In this document: one piece after another, positions 48,681-57,497 of the stretch
Position numbering within the stretch: position 1 is the first letter of the stretch
Layout of the letters: every line of letters starts with the position of its first letter
Assembly (NCBI GenBank): GCA_934401915.1
Contig: CAKRSV010000003.1
Coordinates: 306,604 to 370,603 of the forward strand
Reading direction: 5' to 3'
Length of the DNA: 64,000 nucleotides
Origin: an uncultured Lachnospiraceae bacterium
Lineage (GTDB): Bacteria; Bacillota; Clostridia; Lachnospirales; Lachnospiraceae
Program-made: the position numbers and the translations under genes
Notes under the pieces: model-generated
What the model was told of the DNA's origin: nothing
Database searches by the model: none
What the model saw: the letters and a program-made list of their open reading frames with translations, nothing else

Positions 48681-49431
48681 AGGAAGATCCTGAGTGCCGG
48701 ATCACATCCATATAAAATTCTGCGTTCGTCGCATTGACGTAGGGGATCACCCACAAAAAGGCGATGCCGCAGGATAAGAGACTGAGTAAGAACAAGGGCA
48801 GGAAGCTGACGTAGACATAGAAAAGTCGGCCTTTCTGTCCTTTCATCATTTTCCGGCTGAGGGCAAGGATCTCGCGGGCAGAATACTGCGGGAAATCATG
48901 CAGCAGGAAAAAGGACTGCGAGTAGATCAGCCGTGCGATCATGGAAAAGACCTCGTAGAAGATCAACGTCACCGTGTAGGCGAGCATCAGCTTTGCGTTC
49001 TGCACCGTGTAGCCATTCTGCGCGAAGCCGCCCTGCTTTATGAAGTAGAAGGAGACGACGATAAAGGGAAGCATGAGCACGTAGTTCAGCAGGGAGATCC
49101 AGAGCTGGATCTGCAACGCCTTCGTCTGGTGGATGCGCAGTCCCTGAAAGATATCCCCTGTGGTGAGTGGGCAGGAGCATACGACCTTGAGATAAAAGAA
49201 GGCGATGCCCGAGGAAAGCAGACCGGATACGATCGAGAGAACAAAGGCGATCACGTAGTACAGGGTCGTGCCTGCTGCGGTGGTCGTATCGGCGGCCGGC
49301 AGAAGAAGCAGGTCAAGGGCAAGGGTGATGAGCGTTATCAGAAGATTTGCGCCGATCACGGTGCCATATTTTCCAAATAAGTGTTCTTTGGCGCAGGCTT
49401 TTAGCTCTGCGGAAGATTTGTATGGATTCAT
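48670..49431 (-). CDS. DUF975-type polytopic membrane protein
   Basis: 253 residues with about six hydrophobic segments. Starts SSAELKACAKEHLFGKYGT, the amphipathic start typical of DUF975, and has EILALSRKMMKGQKGRLF before the last membrane pair. Role unknown; similar proteins are frequent in Firmicutes. ATG at 49431 has AAAGG upstream; a GTG at 49443 is too close to it. It overlaps the prfB end by 11 bases on the opposite strand and lies 21 bases after the next minus-strand gene, so they may form a pair. Confidence 0.75.
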   Translation of the reverse strand: MNPYKSSAELKACAKEHLFGKYGTVIGANLLITLITLALDLLLLPAADTTTAAGTTLYYVIAFVLSIVSGLLSSGIAFFYLKVVCSCPLTTGDIFQGLRIHQTKALQIQLWISLLNYVLMLPFIVVSFYFIKQGGFAQNGYTVQNAKLMLAYTVTLIFYEVFSMIARLIYSQSFFLLHDFPQYSAREILALSRKMMKGQKGRLFYVYVSFLPLFLLSLLSCGIAFLWVIPYVNATNAEFYMDVIRHSGSSSNY

Positions 49432-49452
49432 AAGTCTGTTCACGCCTTTCTA

Positions 49453-49908
49453 TCATTCTATCCCGTAGGGATCTCCGTTTTTGATTCCGTCGTACATTTC
49501 CTCCATCGTCACGCCGTAAGTCTTTTCAAAGACTTCGTTGACCTGTTCGCGTAGCTGGGGGACGGTCGCAAGAAGGTAGAACACGGAACCGACCAGGGCT
49601 ACGTTGGCAATCATACCGAGTGTGGCGCACAGGACGGCTGCTTTTGCCTTGGAGGCAAGCCGCTTCGCCCGCCCCTTCGAGAGGAGAGCCAGAACGATGC
49701 CGATACTGCCGAAGATGAACGGAGGGTAGACGGTCATCGAAAAAAGTGACACAACTGTCAATACTCCCATGACAAGCGCACCGCCAGCCAGTTTGTCTCC
49801 CGACGGGGGCGTCGGCTGGGGAGGATAATAAGGATTCCCGTTGCGATAGGGATCGTTGTATGGATTGTTATATGGATTATTGTAAGGATTTTGATTTTGC
49901 CAGTCCAT
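49453..49908 (-). CDS. Small membrane protein with an Asn-Pro-Tyr-rich N-terminus
   Basis: 151 residues. The first ~35 are cytosolic and low-complexity, with NPYNNPYNNPYNDPY repeats encoded by 12-base repeats. Two membrane segments follow (about 48-80 and 92-115), then an acidic tail. Such N-P-Y or P-rich N-termini with a DUF4190-like membrane pair occur in many Firmicutes; function unknown. ATG at 49908 has AAAGGA eight bases upstream, the in-frame ATG at 49917 is the alternative. Confidence 0.7.
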   Translation of the reverse strand: MDWQNQNPYNNPYNNPYNDPYRNGNPYYPPQPTPPSGDKLAGGALVMGVLTVVSLFSMTVYPPFIFGSIGIVLALLSKGRAKRLASKAKAAVLCATLGMIANVALVGSVFYLLATVPQLREQVNEVFEKTYGVTMEEMYDGIKNGDPYGIE

Positions 49909-50040
49909 GAGCTTCATCCTTTCCCTTCTATTTTTATATGATTATTCATTGTATCACAGAAAGACTGGACACGCCACGGAATTTTAAGGTAGCCACCAAA
50001 GCCAAAATCAAGTATAATGAGAAAAGTGTCAAGACAAAGA

Positions 50041-50065
50041 CGCCGGGAATGACAGATGCCCGGCG
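50041..50065 (+). other. GC-rich hairpin upstream of tex
   Basis: CGCCGGG (50041-50047) pairs with CCCGGCG (50059-50065), 11-base loop, 22 bases before the tex start. May affect translation initiation. Confidence 0.4.
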
Positions 50066-50087
50066 GAAAGAACAGTGGGGGCAGGAC

Positions 50088-52439
50088 ATGGACATTATCT
50101 TAAAACTGAAAGAAGAACTGAACGTAGAAAAATGGCAGGTGGAAGCCGCCGTGAAGCTGATCGATGAAGGGAACACCATCCCTTTTATCTCCAGATACCG
50201 GAAGGAGGTCACGGGATCCCTGAACGACGAAGTGCTGCGTGATCTGCATGAGCGTCTTATGTATCTGCGCAATCTGGAAGAGAAGAAGGAGCAGGTGCTT
50301 GGCAGTATAGAGGAACAGGGCAAACTGACGGAGGAACTGAGGGCGAAGATCGAGGCGGCAGAGACGATGGTCGTTGTGGAGGATCTTTACCGTCCGTACC
50401 GCCCCAAGAGAAAGACCAGAGCCAGCGTGGCGAAGGAGAAGGGACTGGACGGACTGGCGCAGTTTATCCTCGCGCAGGAGACGACAGAGCCGCTTGAGAC
50501 GGAGGCGCAGAAATATGTCTCCGAGGAAAAAGAGGTGAAGAGCGCGGCGGAAGCCATTCAGGGCGCGAAGGACATCATCGCCGAGATGATCTCGGATGAG
50601 GCGGACTACCGGATCTATATCCGCAAGATCACGATGGAGGAGGGCAAGCTGGTCAGCACCGCCAAGGATGAGAAGGCAGAGAGCGTCTACGAGATGTATT
50701 ACGCATACGAGGAGCCGCTTGCGAAGGTGGCAGGGCACAGAACCCTCGCCCTGAACCGCGGAGAGAAGGAGAAATTCCTGACCGTGAAGGTGGAGGCACC
50801 CGAGGAGCGCATCTTACAGTATCTTCGCAAGAAGGTGATTATAAATGACAACCCTGTCACAACTCCGGTTCTGGAGGAAGTGATCGCCGACAGCTATGAC
50901 AGACTGATCGCGCCTGCGATCGAGAGAGAGATCCGCGGCGACCTCACGGAAAAGGCAGAGGACGGAGCAATCTCCGTATTTGGCAAGAATCTGGAGCAGC
51001 TTCTTTTGCAGCCGCCGATCAAGGGAAAAGTGGTGCTCGGCTGGGATCCGGCGTTCCGGACCGGCTGTAAGCTGGCAGTCGTGGATGAGACGGGAAAGGT
51101 GCTCGACACGAAGGTGATCTTCCCGACCGCGCCGCAGAACAAGGTGGAAGAGGCGAAGGCAGAGCTCAAGCGCCTGATCAAAAAATACCATGTGTCGCTG
51201 ATCTCGGTTGGAAACGGTACGGCGTCCCGCGAGTCGGAGCAGGTCATCGTTGAGCTGATAAGGGAACTGGACACACCGGTACAGTACGTGATCGTCAACG
51301 AGGCGGGCGCCTCCGTCTACTCGGCGAGCAAACTTGCCACCGAGGAATTTCCGAATTTTGATGTGGGTCAGCGAAGCGCGGCGTCGATCGCCCGCAGATT
51401 GCAGGATCCGCTGGCAGAGCTGGTGAAGATCGACCCGAAATCGATCGGCGTCGGCCAGTATCAGCACGATATGAACCAGAAGAAGCTCAGCGACGCGCTG
51501 AACGGCGTGGTGGAGGACAGCGTAAACAAGGTTGGCGTGGATCTGAATACCGCTTCCGCCTCCCTTCTGGAGTACGTTTCCGGCGTTTCGAAGGTGATCG
51601 CCAGAAATATTGTAGATTACCGGGAGCAGAACGGACGCTTTGCAAACCGCGCCCAGCTTCTCAAGGTTGCGAAGCTCGGACCGAAGGCCTATGAGCAGTG
51701 CGCCGGATTTATGCGGATCACCGACGGCGACAATCCGCTGGATGCGACCAGCGTCCATCCGGAATCCTATGAGGCGGCAAAGAAGCTGCTCGACCGCATG
51801 GGGCTGACGATGGAGGACGTGCGTGCGGCGCAGAAGAAGGCGGCGGCACAGGCGTCGGTGAAGAAGGCAGCACCGGTGAAGGAGAAGGAAAAGAAGAAAC
51901 AGCAGAAAGTCGTTATCCGCAACACCAACACGGCGATGGGAAAAGCGCTCGCGGCAGCGATGGGCGGCGCAACGCTGGATATACAGGAGCAGAAGGAAGA
52001 AAAGACAGAGACACAGAAGCCCGAGATGACAGTCAGCAGTCTTGAGAAGAAGATCAAGGACAAAAAGAAGCTCGCGCAGGAGCTTGGGATCGGTGAGATC
52101 ACGCTGACCGACATCCTCAAAGAGCTGGAGAAGCCGGCGAGAGATCCGAGAGACGATATGCCTGCTCCGATCCTGCGCAGCGATGTGCTTGATATGAAGG
52201 ACTTAAAACCCGGTATGATCCTGAAAGGGACTGTCCGCAATGTCATTGACTTTGGCGCGTTCGTGGACATCGGCGTTCACCAGGACGGACTGGTGCACAT
52301 TTCACAGATCACCGACCGTTTTATTAAGCATCCGCTGGAGGCGGTCAGCGTGGGAGACGTCGTGGATGTGCAGGTGCTGGCGGTCGATCTGCCCAAGAAG
52401 CGGATCAGCCTGACGATGAAGATTAAGCAGGAAAAATAA
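50088..52439 (+). CDS. tex: Tex-like S1 RNA-binding protein
   Basis: 783 residues. Tex proteins are nucleic-acid-binding factors linked to transcription. N-terminal helical domain (IPFISRYRKEVTG), YqgF/RNase H-like domain starting GWDPAFRTGCKLAVVD, helix-hairpin-helix region with VSGVSKVIARNIVDYR, and C-terminal S1 domain (GMILKGTVRNVIDFGAFVD). An unusual Lys/Gln/Ala-rich insertion of about 100 residues (VKKAAPVKEKEKKKQQK) separates the HhH and S1 parts. ATG at 50088 with GGGGGCAGG upstream; a longer frame starting at 49938 lacks support. Confidence 0.92.
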   Translation: MDIILKLKEELNVEKWQVEAAVKLIDEGNTIPFISRYRKEVTGSLNDEVLRDLHERLMYLRNLEEKKEQVLGSIEEQGKLTEELRAKIEAAETMVVVEDLYRPYRPKRKTRASVAKEKGLDGLAQFILAQETTEPLETEAQKYVSEEKEVKSAAEAIQGAKDIIAEMISDEADYRIYIRKITMEEGKLVSTAKDEKAESVYEMYYAYEEPLAKVAGHRTLALNRGEKEKFLTVKVEAPEERILQYLRKKVIINDNPVTTPVLEEVIADSYDRLIAPAIEREIRGDLTEKAEDGAISVFGKNLEQLLLQPPIKGKVVLGWDPAFRTGCKLAVVDETGKVLDTKVIFPTAPQNKVEEAKAELKRLIKKYHVSLISVGNGTASRESEQVIVELIRELDTPVQYVIVNEAGASVYSASKLATEEFPNFDVGQRSAASIARRLQDPLAELVKIDPKSIGVGQYQHDMNQKKLSDALNGVVEDSVNKVGVDLNTASASLLEYVSGVSKVIARNIVDYREQNGRFANRAQLLKVAKLGPKAYEQCAGFMRITDGDNPLDATSVHPESYEAAKKLLDRMGLTMEDVRAAQKKAAAQASVKKAAPVKEKEKKKQQKVVIRNTNTAMGKALAAAMGGATLDIQEQKEEKTETQKPEMTVSSLEKKIKDKKKLAQELGIGEITLTDILKELEKPARDPRDDMPAPILRSDVLDMKDLKPGMILKGTVRNVIDFGAFVDIGVHQDGLVHISQITDRFIKHPLEAVSVGDVVDVQVLAVDLPKKRISLTMKIKQEK

Positions 52440-52447
52440 ACCAGACC

Positions 52448-52476
52448 TTGCATTTTGCCTGAAAAGGTGGTATGTT
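52448..52476 (+). promoter_or_regulatory. Promoter of the FMN riboswitch-ribU transcript
   Basis: TTGCAT (52448-52453), 17-base spacer, TATGTT (52471-52476). Confidence 0.6.
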
Positions 52477-52496
52477 TATCAGAGCAAAAGTGAAAA

Positions 52497-52625
52497 GTTC
52501 TTCGGGGCAGGGTGCAATTCCCTACCGGCGGTATAGTCCGCGACCCGGTGCCGGTTATCCGGTATTGGCTGATTTGGTGTGATTCCAAAACCGACAGTAT
52601 AGTCTGGATGAGAGAAGAAACAAGG
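52497..52625 (+). promoter_or_regulatory. FMN riboswitch (RFN element)
   Basis: Conserved RFN blocks in order: TTCGGGGCAGGGTG, ATTCCCTACCGGCGGTA, CGCGACCCGG, GATTCCAAAACCGACAGT and TGGATGAGAGAAGA. Binding of FMN favours the terminator at 52715-52746 and lowers ribU expression. Confidence 0.95.
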
Positions 52626-52714
52626 TGACACATATGTCATGTTTTAGAGCCGGAGCGGTACAGTCTTGTACCGGGTGGCAGGAGCAGGACAAGGGTGTCT
52701 GAAAATGTTGATCC

Positions 52715-52746
52715 CCCCGGAGCGTAAGTTCCGGGGCTTCTTTTTT
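52715..52746 (+). terminator. Riboswitch-controlled terminator
   Basis: CCCCGGA (52715-52721), loop GCGTAAGT, TCCGGGG (52730-52736), then CTTCTTTTTT. Located between the FMN aptamer and ribU. Confidence 0.88.
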
Positions 52747-52795
52747 GAGAACTTTCCTTTCTGCAAATAAAATACTCAGCATGGAGGAAAAGATT

Positions 52796-53527
52796 ATGAG
52801 TAACGGATTGTTTCAAAGTATCAAAGAAAACGTGGTGTTTGTGGTAGTGTGCATCGTGATCGCGCTGGCGCTGTTTCTGATCGCCTACGCGGCGGAGAAG
52901 TACGTGGTGCGGCGAGACGGGATCAAGGAGCGGATCCTGAATACCAGAAAAGTGGCGATGATCGGACTTTTTTCAGCGCTGGCGGTCATCCTGCACGTGA
53001 TGGATTTTCCAGTGCCGTTCGCACCGCCGTTTTACAAGCTTGATTTCAGTGAGATCCCGGCGCTTCTGGGAACCTTTGCTTTCGGCCCGGTGGCGGGTGT
53101 GATGATCGAGTTCTGCAAGATCCTGTTGAAGCTCCTGGTCAAGGGAACCAGCACAGCGTTTGTGGGGGATCTGGCGAATTTCGTGATCGGATGCAGCTTC
53201 ATCCTGCCGGCGTCGCTGATCTACTTATTTAAAAAGACAAAGAGCAGAGCGATCGTGGGCTGCGTATCGGGGACGCTGATCATGACAGTGTTCGGAACGG
53301 CGTTCAACGCCATCTACCTGCTGCCGGCATTTTCAAAGCTGTACGGGATGCCGCTCGACTCGATCATTGCGATGGGAGCAGAGATCAACGGCGGCGTCAC
53401 AGGACTGGTCTCATTTGTCTGCCTGTGCGTGGCGCCGATGAACCTTTTAAAGGGAACGGTGGCGTCCCTTGTGACGATGCTGATCTATAAGCCGCTCAGC
53501 CCAATCTTAAAGAATACGCATCATTAA
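52796..53527 (+). CDS. ribU: Riboflavin ECF transporter substrate-binding protein
   Basis: 243 residues, about six membrane segments with one extra N-terminal segment. S component that captures riboflavin and works with a shared ECF ATPase/EcfT module encoded elsewhere. Family features: VAMIGLFSALAVILHVMDFPVPF, FSEIPALLGTFAFGPVAG and KGTSTAFVGDLANF. GGAGG lies eight bases before the ATG at 52796. The FMN riboswitch upstream confirms the substrate. Confidence 0.92.
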   Translation: MSNGLFQSIKENVVFVVVCIVIALALFLIAYAAEKYVVRRDGIKERILNTRKVAMIGLFSALAVILHVMDFPVPFAPPFYKLDFSEIPALLGTFAFGPVAGVMIEFCKILLKLLVKGTSTAFVGDLANFVIGCSFILPASLIYLFKKTKSRAIVGCVSGTLIMTVFGTAFNAIYLLPAFSKLYGMPLDSIIAMGAEINGGVTGLVSFVCLCVAPMNLLKGTVASLVTMLIYKPLSPILKNTHH

Positions 53528-53565
53528 ACAGAGTATATATAGAAAATAAACGTAACTGTTCAGAA

Positions 53566-53603
53566 CCACATTCGCAAAATCGCCTTCTCAAGGCTTTGTG
53601 GTT
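53566..53603. repeat. Inverted repeat 1
   Basis: Outer arms AACCACA (53566-53572) and TGTGGTT (53597-53603); inner stem GCCTT (53582-53586) and AAGGC (53590-53594). Confidence 0.7.
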
Positions 53604-53615
53604 ACTTCGCCATAT

Positions 53616-53662
53616 AAATTTGACATTCTGTGTTCCGGCAGGCAGGAACACAGATCAAATTT
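53616..53662. repeat. Inverted repeat 2
   Basis: AAATTTGA (53616-53623), 3-base bulge, TCTGTGTTCC (53627-53636), loop of 8 with GGCA twice, GGAACACAGA (53645-53654), TCAAATTT (53655-53662): 18 paired bases. Confidence 0.8.
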
Positions 53663-53697
53663 ACATTGAATCGTTATAAAGATACAAAAGCTGAAGA

Positions 53698-53740
53698 TTT
53701 CGTGCCAGGTAATTCGTTTTAGAAGATATCTGGCACGAAA
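53698..53740. repeat. Inverted repeat 3
   Basis: TTTCGTGCCAG (53698-53708) and CTGGCACGAAA (53730-53740), 21-base loop; followed by ATCTATTTT, so it could end transcription on the plus strand. Confidence 0.75.
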
Positions 53741-53766
53741 ATCTATTTTAACGGAATTTCATTACT

Positions 53767-53805
53767 TTAAGACTAAATTAAGATTTCTTCTTATTGTATT
53801 TAAGA
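53767..53805 (+). promoter_or_regulatory. Phased TTAAGA repeats upstream of the efflux operon
   Basis: TTAAGA starts at 53767, 53778 and 53800, i.e. spacings of 11 and 22 bases. Eleven-base phasing is typical of OmpR/PhoB-family regulator sites. Confidence 0.4.
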
Positions 53806-53864
53806 AATGTGTGTGAAAATGGGTTCATGCGAGATTACAGGAAAGAGAGTAGGAAAGGAAGAGT

Positions 53865-54557
53865 ATGAGTGCATTAGTAGAAATCCGGGACATCCACAAG
53901 ATCTACAATCCCGGGGAAAATGAAGTGCGGGCACTGGACGGGGTGAGCCTGACGATCGGCGAAAAAGAGTTTGTAGCCATCATCGGACATTCCGGTTCCG
54001 GCAAATCCACGTTGATGAATATGCTGGGCTGTCTGGATGTGCCTACAAGCGGAAGCTACTTCCTGCATGGACAGGATGTTTCCCACATGACGGACGATGA
54101 ATTGTCAGATATACGCAATAAGGAGATCGGTTTTATTTTCCAGGGCTTTAACCTGATTCCCAACCTGACGGCGCTGGAGAACGTGGAACTGCCCCTGATC
54201 TACCGCGGAGTTGCCAAGAAGGACCGGCTCCAGCTCTCGGAAGCGGCGCTCGACAAAGTGGGACTGGAAAAGCGAAAGACACATAAACCGGCAGAGATGT
54301 CGGGAGGGCAGCAGCAGAGGGTGGCAATCGCGAGAGCAATCGCGCAGGCCCCGCCGGTGATCCTGGCGGATGAGCCTACCGGAAATCTGGATTCCGCGTC
54401 GACGCGGGAGATCATGGAAATCCTGAAAGAACTGCACCGGGAAGGGCGTACAGTCATTCTGATCACCCATGATAACGACATCGCGGCGCAGGCAAAGCGG
54501 GTCATCAAGATCATGGACGGAAAGATCGTAGAGGATTACTACAACGAGGACGCATGA
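53865..54557 (+). CDS. ABC transporter ATPase, MacB/LolD-like
   Basis: 230 residues. Walker A GHSGSGKST, Q-loop in FIFQGFNLIPNL, signature MSGGQQQRVAIARA, Walker B VILADEPTGNLDS and the H-loop in ITHDNDIA. It powers the mechanotransmission-type exporter whose adaptor and permease follow in the same operon (gap 29 bases). GGAAGAG precedes the ATG. Substrate unknown: antimicrobial peptide, macrolide or lipoprotein-like cargo are all possible for the family. Confidence 0.92.
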   Translation: MSALVEIRDIHKIYNPGENEVRALDGVSLTIGEKEFVAIIGHSGSGKSTLMNMLGCLDVPTSGSYFLHGQDVSHMTDDELSDIRNKEIGFIFQGFNLIPNLTALENVELPLIYRGVAKKDRLQLSEAALDKVGLEKRKTHKPAEMSGGQQQRVAIARAIAQAPPVILADEPTGNLDSASTREIMEILKELHREGRTVILITHDNDIAAQAKRVIKIMDGKIVEDYYNEDA

Positions 54558-54586
54558 GTGCGGCCGAAGGGTGAGGAATAAAGATT

Positions 54587-56161
54587 ATGGAAAAGGGAAT
54601 GGAGAACATGGAAAATAAGAACGAAATGACAACACAGAGCAACGAAGAAGTGAAGGAAGAGCAGACAGCGATCGCAGAGAAGGACGCAGTTCTGCCTGCC
54701 GAGACAAAGAAAGAGAGAAAAAAGAGAGAAAAGCAGGAGAGAAAAGAGCAGAAGGCGTTGAACGGCAAGCCGAAAAAGAAGATCAAGAAACGCTGGATCT
54801 TCGGAGGCGTCGCTGTTTTGCTGATCCTACTGATGATCGTCAATTCCATCCGGTCCGGCTCCGCAGCGCCGATTGTCTACACGGCAGAGGCGACCGTGCA
54901 GGATCTGGAACAGGCGTTGTCCACCAGCGGAACGGTCAAGAGCGACGAGAGCAGAACCTACTATGCGCCGGTGGCTGTGAAGATTGGAGAAGTCAACGTA
55001 GCGGCAGGCGATATGGTGAAGGCAGGCGATGTGATGCTTAGCTACGACAGCGATGCGCTGGCAGATGCAAAGAAGCAGGCAGAGCTGAAATTACAGTCCA
55101 GTGAGGGCGGCTATGAGAGTTCCATCACGAAGGACAACAAATACATAGCAGAGCTGGGCGAGGCCAATATCAATCTGGATGTGCTGAAGCAGCAGATCGA
55201 GGATTGTGAGAACTATGTCAAAGAGCTTAATAAGAAGGTGAGCGACAAGCAGGCGGCGCTGGCACGTGAGGGCGCACTGCTGCAGATCTCCCTCATCGAC
55301 TGGTCAGACCAGCCGGGCTCGGAAGAGTATGAGAATCTCCAGAAGCTGATCCAGCTCAACAGCTACGAGCAGCAGAACAACCAAGAGATCCGTGCCTGGA
55401 AGGAAGAGATCAGCGAATACCAGGATAAGATCTCGGCATACAAGGAGTATAAGACGGAGATGGAATCCCAGAAGAAATCTTCTGAGGGCGGTTCCATGGA
55501 CGGCGGCAGCAAGAGCAAGCTGGAAGCAGACAAGGCACTGGAGGAGATGAACAATACCAATACGCTGGAGGCGATCGGTCAGGTGACGGACGGTCTGAAG
55601 GCAGAGTTTGACGGCGTGGTGACGGCGGTCGAGACAGAGCAGGGCGCAACCCCGGCAGAGGGAACGAAGCTGTTGACGCTGGAGAGCGTAGAGAAGGTGA
55701 AGGTCTGTATCTCCGTTTCCAAGTACGACCTTGAGAAGATCGCGGTCGGACAGAAGGCAGACATTGACATCGCCGGCAGGAAATATGAAGGAGAACTGAC
55801 GAAGATCGACGGAATGGCGACAAACAATGCCAGCGGCGCGGCGGTAGTCGGTGCGGAGATAAGCATCACCAACCCGGATGATGCGATCTATCTGGGCGTG
55901 GAGGCAAAGGTCGAGCTTCACACAGCTTCTGTTTCCCAGGCGGTTGTCATCCCGCTGGAGGCAGTCAATGCAGACAAGGATGGAGATTTTGTCTATATCG
56001 TAGAGAATGGCGTCGTTGCGAAGAAACGGATCACGACAGGAATCAGCTCTGACGAATACACACAGATCACGGACGGTATCTCGGCGGGAGATCAGGTGAT
56101 CACGGTAACGGATATGGATCTGACAGAGGGAATGGCTGTGGCGGCCGTGCCTCAGGAATAG
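54587..56161 (+). CDS. HlyD/MacA-type membrane-fusion adaptor
   Basis: 524 residues. Very long, highly charged cytosolic N-terminus (about 1-68, rich in Lys and Glu: KKERKKREKQERKEQK), one membrane segment at about 70-86, a biotinyl-lipoyl-like hairpin split around a long coiled coil (about 180-330), and a beta-barrel end with VVIPLEAVNADKDG. In a Gram-positive cell the adaptor cannot reach an outer membrane, so it probably extends through the wall or regulates the permease. Three near-equivalent starts exist (54587, 54599, 54608). Confidence 0.88.
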   Translation: MEKGMENMENKNEMTTQSNEEVKEEQTAIAEKDAVLPAETKKERKKREKQERKEQKALNGKPKKKIKKRWIFGGVAVLLILLMIVNSIRSGSAAPIVYTAEATVQDLEQALSTSGTVKSDESRTYYAPVAVKIGEVNVAAGDMVKAGDVMLSYDSDALADAKKQAELKLQSSEGGYESSITKDNKYIAELGEANINLDVLKQQIEDCENYVKELNKKVSDKQAALAREGALLQISLIDWSDQPGSEEYENLQKLIQLNSYEQQNNQEIRAWKEEISEYQDKISAYKEYKTEMESQKKSSEGGSMDGGSKSKLEADKALEEMNNTNTLEAIGQVTDGLKAEFDGVVTAVETEQGATPAEGTKLLTLESVEKVKVCISVSKYDLEKIAVGQKADIDIAGRKYEGELTKIDGMATNNASGAAVVGAEISITNPDDAIYLGVEAKVELHTASVSQAVVIPLEAVNADKDGDFVYIVENGVVAKKRITTGISSDEYTQITDGISAGDQVITVTDMDLTEGMAVAAVPQE

Positions 56162-56180
56162 AAAGGCGCAGGGTAGGATA

Positions 56181-57401
56181 ATGGCACAAATTCTGGAGTA
56201 TATCAAGATTGCTTTGATGAACATCAAGAGCAATAAGGGAAGGTCGATCCTGACCATGCTCGGCATTATCATCGGAATCGCCTCGGTCATTATGATCATT
56301 TCGATCGGTAACGGGATGCGCGGAGAGATCAACAATGAATTGAACAGCATTGCCGGAGGGCAGATCGCACTCTACACGAACGACTCGGTCGAAGGCAATG
56401 ACGTCACCTTTACAGACGAGGATTTCCAGTTGATCGAGGACCGGGTTCCGAATGTCAAAGGCGTGACGCCGAAATATAGTATGTGGGGCAACGCCGAGGG
56501 GCGCAAGGGCAACTTCGAGGCGCTCATCTATGCGGGAAACGAGGCGCTGCAATACTGCGCGGCGACGGAACCTCTGGTGCGCGGGCACTATTTTACGGAG
56601 AGCGATTACCTGGCGAGCAACAAGGTCTGCGTGATCAATGAGACAAGCGCAAAAATGCTGTTTGGGACAACCGATGTGGTGGGAATGTCCTTCGATGTGA
56701 CGATCTACAATGTGACGCAGGAGCTGCGGATCGTCGGCGTGCGGGAGGACAGCAGTTCAGCTCTGATCTCGGCGCTCGGCGGCAGTGGAAATCTGCAGGT
56801 GGAGATGCCGATCTCCACGCTGGGCTCAGGCTATGATTTCTGGGTGGAGGATTTTAACTCATTTTATATTGTAGCGGAAGGCTCTGATAATTCGAAACAG
56901 GTTGCACAGGACAGCATGAGGCTGATGGAGACACGCCACAATGTGCGCGGGGAAAATAAGATCATGATGGAAAACTTTGCAGATTATCAGGATCAGTACG
57001 ACAGCATCCTGGGCGTCGTGACGATATTCATCTCATTTGTGGCTGCGATATCCCTTCTGGTAGGAGGAATCGGCGTTATGAACATCATGCTGGTGTCTGT
57101 GACGGAGCGTACCAGAGAGATCGGTATCCGCAAGTCTCTGGGAGCGCGGACGAAATCCATCCTGCTGCAGTTCCTTGCAGAAGCAGGCATCATCACCCTT
57201 CTGGGCGGACTGATCGGTATCGCGATCGGAAGCGGACTGGCGATGATCGTCTGTGCGGCGCTCGGCTTCCAGGCGAGAGTGAGCGTTGGAACGGTGATCC
57301 TGGCGGCGGTATTCTCTTCGGGAGTCGGAATCTTCTTTGGAATCTATCCGGCAAAGAAGGCGGCCCGTTTAAGCCCGATCGAAGCATTGCGGCATGAGTA
57401 A
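56181..57401 (+). CDS. MacB-type ABC permease
   Basis: 406 residues, four membrane segments: one at about 18-38, then a ~240-residue outer domain, then three at the C-terminus. [21 protein letters not shown] at the start and [25 protein letters not shown] in TM2-TM3 are FtsX/MacB signatures. Completes the three-gene efflux operon with the ATPase and adaptor. A strong terminator follows at 57445. Confidence 0.92.
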   Translation: [406 protein letters not shown]

Positions 57402-57404
57402 GGC

Positions 57405-57432
57405 TTGCACTTTGGCTGAAATTTTGTATAAT
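57405..57432 (+). promoter_or_regulatory. Promoter-like sequence before a terminator
   Basis: TTGCAC (57405-57410), 16-base spacer, TATAAT (57427-57432). Any transcript would start near 57439 and meet the hairpin at 57445. Confidence 0.4.
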
Positions 57433-57444
57433 GGTTATGTGGAG

Positions 57445-57473
57445 AAAGCATCTGCCCGGCAGATGCTTTTTTT
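57445..57473 (+). terminator. Intrinsic terminator of the efflux operon
   Basis: AAAGCATCTG (57445-57454), loop CCCGG, CAGATGCTTT (57460-57469), seven T. Confidence 0.9.
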
Positions 57474-57497
57474 CGAAATGGAGGTTTTGGACAGATT

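Larger units (their letters stand above)
53528..53864. other. AT-rich intergenic region with three inverted repeats
   Basis: No gene seen. It is visibly more AT-rich than its neighbours and holds three separate long inverted repeats (53566-53603, 53616-53662, 53698-53740) and, nearer the ABC operon, TTAAGA at 53767, 53778 and 53800. Confidence 0.6.

Noticed and set aside
53566..53740. CRISPR array
   Set aside because: The three repeats are palindromes of different sequence, not identical direct repeats with regular spacers.
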